NCBI RefSeq assembly: GCF_030996345.1
Contig: NZ_CP118747.1
Span: forward strand, 357,501-421,500
Source: Acidithiobacillus sp. AMEEHan
GTDB lineage: Bacteria; Pseudomonadota; Gammaproteobacteria; Acidithiobacillales; Acidithiobacillaceae
DNA length: 64,000 bases
Direction: 5' to 3'
Under the pieces are notes generated by a model. The model was given only the letters and a program-made list of their open reading frames with translations, was not told the DNA's origin and made no database searches. Below, piece by piece: positions 57,510 through 64,000 of the stretch; position 1 is the stretch's first letter, and each line of letters opens with the position of its first letter. Position numbers and translations under genes: made by a program.

Positions 57510-58817
57510 ATGCGCGTTGCAGTGATTGGAAGTGGAATTGCCGGCCTGGCTTCGGCCTGGCTTCTACGCAAACATCATCGAGTCAGCCTCTTCGAGGCCG
57601 ATTCCCGTTGCGGTGGACACACCCATACCGTGGAAATCGAGCATGAGGGCATAACTGCCCCCGTCGATACCGGCTTTCTGGTCTGCAATGATTGGACCTA
57701 TCCACATCTGCTGGGTCTATTTGCCGAACTGCAGGTGGAGCTGGTGGCCAGCCAGATGACGTTCAGTGTGCGCCTCTCCGATCCTGAGCTGGAATGGAGC
57801 GGCACGGATCTGAACGGCCTCTTTGCCCAGCGTCGCAATCTGCTGCGTCCGGCCTTCTACGGCATGCTGCGCGACATTCTGCGCTTCAATCGCGACGCCA
57901 AGGCGTGGCTGCGCGCGGAAGCGTCTGACATCTCCCTGGGGGAGTTTCTTGTTCGCGGACGCTATGGCGAGTGGCTGCAGGAGGCCTACCTGTTGCCCAT
58001 GGCGGCGGCGATCTGGTCCTGCCCCGTGGCGCAGATGCGCGCCTACCCAGCGCGCTCCTTTTTGCGCTTCTACGAGAATCACGGGCTGCTGAATATCTTC
58101 CGTCGCCCCCAGTGGCTCACGGTAAAAGGCGGGGGGCGGGAGTATGTGCAACGGATCCTCGCGCAACTGGATGACCTGCGCAGCGGGACACCGGTGTTGC
58201 GCCTCGAACCCTTAGGTGCAGGCATTCGTGTACACAGTGCGGCCGGGGTGGAAGATTTCGACGCTGTAGTCAGTGCGGTGCACAGCGACCAGCTCCTCCC
58301 CCTCCTCGGGGAACATTGGCCCGAGCATCATGCGCCCTTGGCCGCCATCCGCTACCAACCCAACCGCGCCGTACTGCATCGCGATGCGAGCTTTCTGCCG
58401 CAGCGGCGGCAGGCCTGGTCGGCGTGGAATTTTCACCGCGAAGTTGGGAGCAGCGTCGAGCGGCCGGTGGCGGTCAGCTATCTGATCAACAAATTGCAGC
58501 CCCTGCCTTTCCGCGATCCCATCATCGTCACCCTGAATCCCGAACGGGAACCCGACCCTGCCCTCGTCTGGCGGGAGATCAATTACGCCCATCCGGTCTT
58601 CGACGGCCCTGCCGTGGCGGCCCAAGCCAGCCTGCGCGCGCTGCAAGGGGTGCAGGGTTTGTATCTGGCCGGAGCATGGCTGGGCTACGGTTTTCACGAG
58701 GACGGCATGCGCAGTGCCGTCGAGGTCGCACGCGCGCTCGGGGTACGCATCCCCTGGGAAGAGAAGGCAGCCACCCAGAGCCGCCCGGAAGCAGTGTTAT
58801 GCCCCAACGCAGCATGA
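57510..58817 (+). CDS. FAD-dependent amine-oxidase-like flavoprotein (COG2907 type)
   Basis: 435 aa. N-terminal dinucleotide site VAVIGSGIAGLASAWLLRK, then DSRCGGHTHTVEIEH and DTGFLVCNDWTYPHLL typical of the group; the C-terminal FAD motif is LYLAGAWLGYGFHEDGMRSA. Homologues sit beside cfa and DUF1365 genes, and in the furan-fatty-acid pathway of alphaproteobacteria a flavoprotein desaturase has a comparable position. The ATG at 57510 has GGAGG upstream. First gene of the plus-strand operon. Confidence 0.9.
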   Translation: MRVAVIGSGIAGLASAWLLRKHHRVSLFEADSRCGGHTHTVEIEHEGITAPVDTGFLVCNDWTYPHLLGLFAELQVELVASQMTFSVRLSDPELEWSGTDLNGLFAQRRNLLRPAFYGMLRDILRFNRDAKAWLRAEASDISLGEFLVRGRYGEWLQEAYLLPMAAAIWSCPVAQMRAYPARSFLRFYENHGLLNIFRRPQWLTVKGGGREYVQRILAQLDDLRSGTPVLRLEPLGAGIRVHSAAGVEDFDAVVSAVHSDQLLPLLGEHWPEHHAPLAAIRYQPNRAVLHRDASFLPQRRQAWSAWNFHREVGSSVERPVAVSYLINKLQPLPFRDPIIVTLNPEREPDPALVWREINYAHPVFDGPAVAAQASLRALQGVQGLYLAGAWLGYGFHEDGMRSAVEVARALGVRIPWEEKAATQSRPEAVLCPNAA

Positions 58818-59740
58818 AGTCTGCGCTGTTGCCGGTACGGGTGATGCACCGACGACTGCAGCCCCAACGCCGTGCCTTTCGGTATCGCGGCTTCCAGCTC
58901 TGTTTTGCTCTCAGCCAGTTGCCGCAACTGCAGACGATCCTGCGCGCCACCCCCCTCGGCTTTCGTATTGGGGATCACGGAGCGCGCAATGGCTCTACTC
59001 TGGAGCCGTGGATTCGCAGCATCTTTGCCAAGTCCGAGATTTTCCCCGAGGAAATCTACCTCATCACCTATCCCCGGCTCTGGGGCTATGCCTTCAAACC
59101 CGTGAGTTTTTGGCTGGCCCTCGACGCCGACGGCGATCTGCGCGCGGTCCTCGCAGAGGTGAACAACACCTTCGGCGAGCATCACAGTTACCTGCTACGC
59201 CACCCCGACGGGGGCAAGATCCTGCCCTCGGAGTGGCTACAGAGTGAAAAGGCCTTTTATGTCTCGCCGTTTTTCACTGTCGATGGCAGCTATCGCTTTC
59301 GCTTCCGTTTCGACAGCGAGCGCGTGCAAGTCGATATTCATCATTACGACGCTGCTGGTCAGGCGCGCCTGATCACCCAACTCGCTGGTCAGCGCCGAGA
59401 CCTCCATTGGACCAGCGCCTGGCTCGCCGTACTCGGCAATCCCCTGATGAGCTTCATGGTTACCGTCGGCATCCATTGGGAAGCCTTGAAGATCTGGCGC
59501 GCGGGCATTCGCCTGCAACGTAAACCCTCCCCCCTTCCGAGGAGATCAGTCTATGAGTACCCCCCGTATCGCATCCTTGCCCCTGAATACCGGCAAATAC
59601 CCACGGGCAGCGTCCATGCTGCAACGCCTGCTCAGTCAGCATCTGCGCGCGGGCAGCCTGGAATTGCGTACCCCGAACGGGGAGACCTGGCACTTCGATG
59701 GCGTCGAGGATGGACCTCGTGCCCAGTGGCAGATCCATGA
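58799..59740 (+). CDS. DUF1365 family protein, C-terminus probably frameshifted
   Basis: As sequenced 313 aa, but the last 60 residues overlap cfa in another frame and look unnatural. The DUF1365 core is clear: RRLQPQRRAFRYRGFQLCF, YPRLWGYAFKPVSFWLALD, NTFGEHHSYLL and KAFYVSPFFTVDGSYRFRF. One extra C in the six-C run at 59529-59534 would give a stop at 59554-59556, overlapping the cfa ATG as ATGA, for 252 aa. Function unknown; it always travels with cfa and the flavoprotein. ATG at 58799 (GGAAG upstream) or 58814. Confidence 0.85.
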   Translation: MPQRSMKSALLPVRVMHRRLQPQRRAFRYRGFQLCFALSQLPQLQTILRATPLGFRIGDHGARNGSTLEPWIRSIFAKSEIFPEEIYLITYPRLWGYAFKPVSFWLALDADGDLRAVLAEVNNTFGEHHSYLLRHPDGGKILPSEWLQSEKAFYVSPFFTVDGSYRFRFRFDSERVQVDIHHYDAAGQARLITQLAGQRRDLHWTSAWLAVLGNPLMSFMVTVGIHWEALKIWRAGIRLQRKPSPLPRRSVYEYPPYRILAPEYRQIPTGSVHAATPAQSASARGQPGIAYPERGDLALRWRRGWTSCPVADP

Positions 59741-60773
59741 CTGGCGGGTCATGCGCTATGTTTTGCAGGATGGCGATGTCGGCTTGGGTCGCGCCTACTT
59801 CGAAGGACTCTGGGACAGCCCTGATCCGGCGCAGCTGATCGCCCTGGCCTTGCACAATCGCCATGCCGTCGAGTCGTGGATTCAGGGGAGCTGGTGGCGA
59901 CGACGTTTCTTTTGGCTCCTCGACCAATTCCGCCCCAACACCCGCCGCGGCAGCCGTCGCAATATTGCCGAGCACTACGACCTCGGCAACGATTTCTATC
60001 AGCTTTGGCTCGATCCAAGCATGAGCTACTCCAGCGCCTGCTTCGACGACAACCGGCACGAAGAACTCAGCCACGCCCAGGAACGCAAATATGCCCTGGC
60101 CTTGGAGAGCCTCGCCCTGCCGAAAGATTCGCAGATTCTCGAGATTGGTTGTGGCTGGGGTGGCTTTGCCGAATACGCGGCGCGCCAAGGCTATCGAGTG
60201 CATGGCATCACCCTGTCCCGTGAACAGCTACGTTATGCCGAGGCGCGGATCCGCAACGCTGGTCTCAGCGAACGGGTCGAGCTGGAATATTGCGACTACC
60301 GCGACGTCAAGGGTCTGTATGACGGCATCGTTTCCATCGAGATGTTCGAGGCCGTGGGTCGGGAGTGGTGGCCTACCTACTTCCGCCGCCTGAACAGCCT
60401 GCTCCGTGCCGGCGGGCGGGTGCTGCTGCAGACCATTCACATCACCGATGCCCAATACCCGCAATACTGTCGCGGCTCCGATTTCATCCGCCGTTATGTC
60501 TTCCCCGGTGGCTTCCTCCCTTCGCCGACGGCACTGCGGGAAGAGCTGCGAAAGGCTCGCCTACAGGTGCTGGGGGAGCACCAATTCGGCCAGGACTATG
60601 CCCGCACCCTGCGCGCCTGGCGGACGAAATTCGACGCCGAGACCGAGGCGCTGGCGCAACTGGGTTACGATCACACCTTTCAACGCCTTTGGCGTTTTTA
60701 CCTTGCCTACTGCGAGGGCGGATTTCTGGAAGGCAGCATCGGCGTCGGTCAGTGGACCTTGGCCCATGGCTAA
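59553..60773 (+). CDS. cfa: Cyclopropane-fatty-acid-synthase-like SAM methyltransferase
   Basis: 406 aa. Transfers a methylene or methyl group from SAM to unsaturated acyl chains of membrane phospholipids. NIAEHYDLGNDFYQLWLD, the SAM motif ILEIGCGWGGFAEYAA, IVSIEMFEAVGREWW and FIRRYVFPGGFLPS are the Cfa blocks. With the flavoprotein beside it, it could make cyclopropane or methylated/furan fatty acids rather than act as the housekeeping Cfa. The stop overlaps the next gene. Confidence 0.93.
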   Translation: MSTPRIASLPLNTGKYPRAASMLQRLLSQHLRAGSLELRTPNGETWHFDGVEDGPRAQWQIHDWRVMRYVLQDGDVGLGRAYFEGLWDSPDPAQLIALALHNRHAVESWIQGSWWRRRFFWLLDQFRPNTRRGSRRNIAEHYDLGNDFYQLWLDPSMSYSSACFDDNRHEELSHAQERKYALALESLALPKDSQILEIGCGWGGFAEYAARQGYRVHGITLSREQLRYAEARIRNAGLSERVELEYCDYRDVKGLYDGIVSIEMFEAVGREWWPTYFRRLNSLLRAGGRVLLQTIHITDAQYPQYCRGSDFIRRYVFPGGFLPSPTALREELRKARLQVLGEHQFGQDYARTLRAWRTKFDAETEALAQLGYDHTFQRLWRFYLAYCEGGFLEGSIGVGQWTLAHG

Positions 60774-61326
60774 GCGGCTCTTCGCCATCCTCCTGCTGCT
60801 TTTCGCCCTTGCACCCCAAGCCTGGGCAGCAGCGGTAGATGTTCCCTTGCCGAGCAGTGTCTATGCGGCGGTGCCCGGACTGCACCTGCTCGGTGCCGGC
60901 AGGCTCTACTGGTTTCTGTTCCATGTCTACGACGCCGCTCTGTATGTAGATGGCAGCAGCTATGCCCCGCAGTCTGCGCCCTTCGCCCTGGCGATTCACT
61001 ATCAGCGGGATTTTTCGAGCCAGGAGCTCGCCAGGACCTCATTGCGGGAAATGGATCGCCTGAGCCACCCCGATCCCTCCTTGCGCCGTCGGTTCGCCGC
61101 AGAACTCGCCCATGCCTTCCCGAGCGTCCGGCCCGGGGATGAGATTGTCGGCCTTTGCATACCCAACCAGTACACCGCCTTTTATTACAACGGCAAGCTC
61201 TATAGCAAAATCGACAATCCGCAATTCTGCCCCGCCTTCTTCGGGATTTGGCTCGACCCGCAAACCAGGGTTCCCGGTTTGCGTCGGCAACTTCTGCACC
61301 TCGGCCATGGCGACGGAGCGGCCTGA
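60766..61326 (+). CDS. Chalcone-isomerase-like periplasmic protein
   Basis: 186 aa. Signal peptide about 1-20 (RLFAILLLLFALAPQAWA). The mature part has LHLLGAGRLYWFLFHVYDAALYV and ALAIHYQRDFSSQELARTSLREM, the pattern of bacterial chalcone-isomerase-like proteins, ending LCIPNQYTAFYYNGKLYSKI and FFGIWLDPQT. These are found next to cfa/DUF1365 genes and probably bind lipids. It overlaps cfa by 8 bases. Confidence 0.85.
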   Translation: MAKRLFAILLLLFALAPQAWAAAVDVPLPSSVYAAVPGLHLLGAGRLYWFLFHVYDAALYVDGSSYAPQSAPFALAIHYQRDFSSQELARTSLREMDRLSHPDPSLRRRFAAELAHAFPSVRPGDEIVGLCIPNQYTAFYYNGKLYSKIDNPQFCPAFFGIWLDPQTRVPGLRRQLLHLGHGDGAA

Positions 61327-62590
61327 GGCGGGCATCCTGCTGCGCTATGCGCCGCTGGGCCTACCCTTGGCTTTTGCCGCCTTGCCCGTCTATCTCCTGC
61401 TGCCGCATCTCTATGCCACCCGTTTTGGGCTTTCCCTCGCCGGCATTGGTGTCTTGCTCTTGCTGGCGCGGCTTGGCGACGCCGTCATCGACCCCCTCAT
61501 CGGGCGGGCCAGCGACCATTGGGCGGCACACAGCGGCAGTCGACTCGGCTTGATCTGGATGGGGCTCCCTCCGCTGATCTTGAGTTTTTATTTTCTCTTC
61601 AATCCGATTGCTAAAATCAGCGTGTGGTGGACCCTGATCCCCGCCCTTTTTGCCTTCTACCTCGCCTATAGCCTGAGCAGCCTCAACTACCAGGCCCTGG
61701 GAGCGGAGCTGTCGACGGATTATCAGGGTCGCAGCTGGTTGACGACGGCGCGGGAGGCGGGCGCGTTGCTGGGCGTGCTCCTCGCCGCCGCTCTCCCCGA
61801 GCTCTTGCAAAAGCGACTGGGGCCGGCGACGGCCTGGCCGATCTTTGCGGGGATTTTTGCAGCGCTATTGCTGCTTGCTGCCCTGCCCCTGCGTGGACGA
61901 CGCTTGCGCCGCTCGGTGGCAGCTACACGGCAGGGACCCTGGTGGCGTTTCTATGAGCCACTGCAACGCCCGCACACGGCACGTCTGCTGGGGGTCTACA
62001 CCCTCTCCCAAAGCGCCAATACCGTTGCCGCCACGCTGTTTTTCTTTTTTGTGGATCAGATCCTGCGCGCCCCGAGCTGGGCGCCTGCCTTTCTCTTGCT
62101 GTATTTCCTGGCGGGGGCCGCAGGTATGCCTTTCTGGCTTTGGCTCTCCCATCGCCGCGGCAAGGCCCAGGCCTGGCGCTGGGCGATGGTACTCGCCACC
62201 ACCGCCTTTCTCGGCGCCGGCTTTCTTGGCCCCGATCTCCTATGGGGCTATGCCCTCGTCTGCCTAGTGAGCGGCCTGGCCCTGGGTGCCGATCAAGCCC
62301 TGCCGCCGAGCATTCTTGCCGACCATACCGACAACGACGTCGAGGCGCGCGCGGGCTCCTACTTCGGCCTCTACAACTGGGTCGGCAAGGCGGCAACGGC
62401 CCTTGGCGCCGGCCTCATCCTGCCGCTGCTGCAGCTCTTGGGCTACAGCGCCAGCGGCCAGAATCTTTGGGCATTGCTCCTCGGTTACGCTGTGGTGCCG
62501 GCGCTGCTCAAAATCTGCTCCATCTACTGGTTGCAACCCCGTCGGGTGGAGTTTTTTCCCGCTACTGTTCCCCAAGGAGTCTATCGATGA
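61307..62590 (+). CDS. MFS transporter, GPH/COG2211-like
   Basis: 427 aa, 12 predicted membrane helices. ARLGDAVIDPLIGRASDHWAAHSGSRLG is the loop 2-3 motif of the glycoside-pentoside-hexuronide (melibiose-carrier) branch. DHTDNDVEARAGSYFGLYNWVGKAATALGAGL is the second-half counterpart. Members in cfa loci have no known substrate; lipid-related cargo is possible. The ATG at 61307 overlaps the previous gene by 20 bases. Confidence 0.9.
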   Translation: MATERPEAGILLRYAPLGLPLAFAALPVYLLLPHLYATRFGLSLAGIGVLLLLARLGDAVIDPLIGRASDHWAAHSGSRLGLIWMGLPPLILSFYFLFNPIAKISVWWTLIPALFAFYLAYSLSSLNYQALGAELSTDYQGRSWLTTAREAGALLGVLLAAALPELLQKRLGPATAWPIFAGIFAALLLLAALPLRGRRLRRSVAATRQGPWWRFYEPLQRPHTARLLGVYTLSQSANTVAATLFFFFVDQILRAPSWAPAFLLLYFLAGAAGMPFWLWLSHRRGKAQAWRWAMVLATTAFLGAGFLGPDLLWGYALVCLVSGLALGADQALPPSILADHTDNDVEARAGSYFGLYNWVGKAATALGAGLILPLLQLLGYSASGQNLWALLLGYAVVPALLKICSIYWLQPRRVEFFPATVPQGVYR

Positions 62591-63177
62591 AACGTCTTGT
62601 TCTCTTCGCCCCGCTGGCTGCTGTCCTTGCCCTTTCCGGCTGTGCCACCGTGCCCCAGGACTACGCCCATACCCAGCCACATTTCTCCCTGCGCGAGTTC
62701 TTCAACGGCCCGCTGCTGGCTACTGGCATGTTCCAGAACCGCTCGGGCAAGGTGGTGAACCGCTTCACCGTGCGCATGCTCGGACATTGGCAAGGCAATC
62801 AAGGTACCCTGGACGAGTACTTCACCTACATTGCCAATGACGGCAAGATCACTCACGCCGAGCGCGTCTGGCATCTGGTGGACGATGGCAATCACCACTT
62901 CTCCGGCTATGCCGAGGGTTCCGCGGGTGACGTGAAGAAGGCTTCCGGCGATGCCTATGGTTTTGCCCTGCACTGGAGCTACAACGTCAAACAACCGGTG
63001 GGCAAGAGTTTCTATAATCTGCACGCCGACGACTGGATGTACATGATCGAGCCCAATGTCGTCATCGACCACACCGATGTCACCTGGTACGGCCTGCATG
63101 CTGGCGACATCACCCTGGAGATGCACAAACTGCCAGACACCGCCGAGAATCGCGCCGCCATGACCGCACCCCAGTGA
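62587..63177 (+). CDS. DUF3833 lipoprotein
   Basis: 196 aa. Lipoprotein signal with lipobox LALSGC. The mature part is lipocalin-like: FFNGPLLATGMFQNRSGKVVNRFTVRM, DEYFTYIANDGKITHAERVWHLV, and DWMYMIEPNVVIDHTDVTWYGLHAGDITLEM. A membrane-attached protein of unknown function that follows the MFS gene in many cfa clusters. The start overlaps the MFS stop (ATGA). Confidence 0.92.
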   Translation: MKRLVLFAPLAAVLALSGCATVPQDYAHTQPHFSLREFFNGPLLATGMFQNRSGKVVNRFTVRMLGHWQGNQGTLDEYFTYIANDGKITHAERVWHLVDDGNHHFSGYAEGSAGDVKKASGDAYGFALHWSYNVKQPVGKSFYNLHADDWMYMIEPNVVIDHTDVTWYGLHAGDITLEMHKLPDTAENRAAMTAPQ

Positions 63178-63185
63178 GGCGCTCC

Positions 63186-64000
63186 ATGCGGGCCCCCGGC
63201 GTCGTCTGGTTCAAGCGCGATCTGCGCGTTGCCGACCACCCACCCCTCGCCGAGGCTGCCACGCGCGGCCCGGTGCTCGCGTTGTATGTGATCGAGCCGG
63301 AACTCTGGCAACAACCCGATAGCTCCGGTCGGCACTGGCAGTGGCTACGCGCACGGCTGCAGTCTCTCGCCGCAGAGCTAGGGCAGTTGGGACTGCCCCT
63401 CTGCATTCTCCGCGGGGAAGTGCCGGAGATGTTGCGACAGATCCAAGAGGAAACCGGGATTGCCGCGCTTTACAGCCACGAGGAGGTGGGCAATGCCTGG
63501 ACCTACGCCCGCGACCGCAGGGTTGCGGCGTGGCTGCGCAAAGAGGGGATTCCCTGGTACGAATTTCCTCAAGATGGCGTCGTCCGTCCCCTGCGCGATC
63601 GTGACCTATGGCAAACGCAACGCGATCGCTTCATGCGCGCCCCGATCCCGCCAACGCCCTCGACGATCTTCAGCGCTGGGCTGCCGAGGGGCAGCATCGA
63701 CCCGGAGCAATTGCCGGAATGGCCGTCCCCGCATCTCGGTGATGGGCTGGCGTCGAAGCACCTTCCTCTCGCTACCCCGCGAAGGGCGCAGGATCTGGTC
63801 AGCGATTTCCTCGTCAACCGGCAACGTCACTATCTGCGCGGCATGTCGAGCCCGATCAGCGCGCAGCGGTATTGCTCGCGTCTGTCGCCCTACCTAGCCC
63901 TCGGAATCGTCAGTAGCCGCCAAGTGGTGCAAGCAGTCACGGCGGCACAGCGGCAGCAGCCGGGACAGCGCGGATTGCAAGGCCTGCAGGCACGGCTCGC
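63186..64000 (+). CDS. Cryptochrome/deoxyribodipyrimidine photolyase family protein (partial, runs off the window)
   Basis: 271 codons without a stop. N-terminal VVWFKRDLRVADHPPLAEAA is the photolyase antenna-domain signature, and LRGMSSPISAQRYCSRLSPYLALGIVSSRQVV starts the FAD-binding domain. This class differs from the FeS enzyme at 55704. The ATG at 63186 follows GAGG by six bases and lies 8 bases after DUF3833. Last visible gene of the operon. Confidence 0.92.
   Translation, partial: MRAPGVVWFKRDLRVADHPPLAEAATRGPVLALYVIEPELWQQPDSSGRHWQWLRARLQSLAAELGQLGLPLCILRGEVPEMLRQIQEETGIAALYSHEEVGNAWTYARDRRVAAWLRKEGIPWYEFPQDGVVRPLRDRDLWQTQRDRFMRAPIPPTPSTIFSAGLPRGSIDPEQLPEWPSPHLGDGLASKHLPLATPRRAQDLVSDFLVNRQRHYLRGMSSPISAQRYCSRLSPYLALGIVSSRQVVQAVTAAQRQQPGQRGLQGLQARL

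Overview
The window is a GC-rich (about 60 %) bacterial chromosome segment with gammaproteobacterial-type housekeeping synteny. My best guess is Acidithiobacillus or a close relative (class Acidithiobacillia). This rests on the mix of genes: an ftsK-lolA-rarA-serS block facing trxB, a stand-alone DsrE protein, a peroxiredoxin-glutaredoxin fusion beside glutathione reductase, CorA paralogues and an ISL3-family element. No database search was possible, so the genus is an inference; the partial 16S gene would settle it.

Layout. 1-1288 (minus): 5' two thirds of a 16S rRNA gene preceded by an initiator tRNA. 1417-9343 (minus): ftsK-lolA-fadL-rarA-serS-rof-ldt. 9537-11074 (plus): trxB and an Smr-domain gene. 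11091-13871 (minus): merR, then ispD-ispF-truD. 13979-20792 (plus): mfd-serB, then a thiol-peroxidase/glutathione unit (prx-grx, gor) with a palindromic operator over its promoter. 20794-24517 (minus): purine salvage (thio-nucleoside phosphorylase, hpt), dsrE, two small membrane-associated proteins, dgkA, radC. 24573-26801 (plus): coaBC-dut-yqhA. 26831-34429 (minus): heat-shock operon hrcA-grpE-dnaK-dnaJ under a CIRCE element, running on into dapB, a monooxygenase-like gene, mrp and dcd. 34509-34911 (minus): rpmB-rpmG.

Accessory region. 34986-44552 is a type I restriction-modification locus (hsdM, hsdS, a YhcG-type nuclease, hsdR on the minus strand). hsdM is separated from hsdS by a plus-strand cassette of toxin-antitoxin modules: higBA, tacAT, and phd with an internally deleted PIN toxin. 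44634-51561 is a decayed, transfer-prone stretch: a CPBP protease stump, two APC permeases flanking a wrecked putA pseudogene, an ISL3-family transposase, and a porin whose 3' end is cut at the IS, with a paralogous porin tail on the other side.

51941-64000 is the most distinctive part. Four consecutive, overlapping CorA-family genes on the minus strand each carry a different version of the GMN signature. Behind them lie an iron-sulfur photolyase and DUF2256. Divergently transcribed from these is a seven-gene plus-strand operon: flavoprotein oxidase, DUF1365, Cfa-type methyltransferase, chalcone-isomerase-like protein, MFS transporter, DUF3833 lipoprotein and a second photolyase. The two units share one back-to-back promoter. 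This resembles light/singlet-oxygen regulons that combine DNA photorepair with membrane fatty-acid modification.

Sequence quality. Four genes (ftsK, smr, gor, DUF1365) are each broken by what looks like one missing G or C in a homopolymer run. Consistent one-base losses in G/C runs suggest uncorrected sequencing errors rather than biology.
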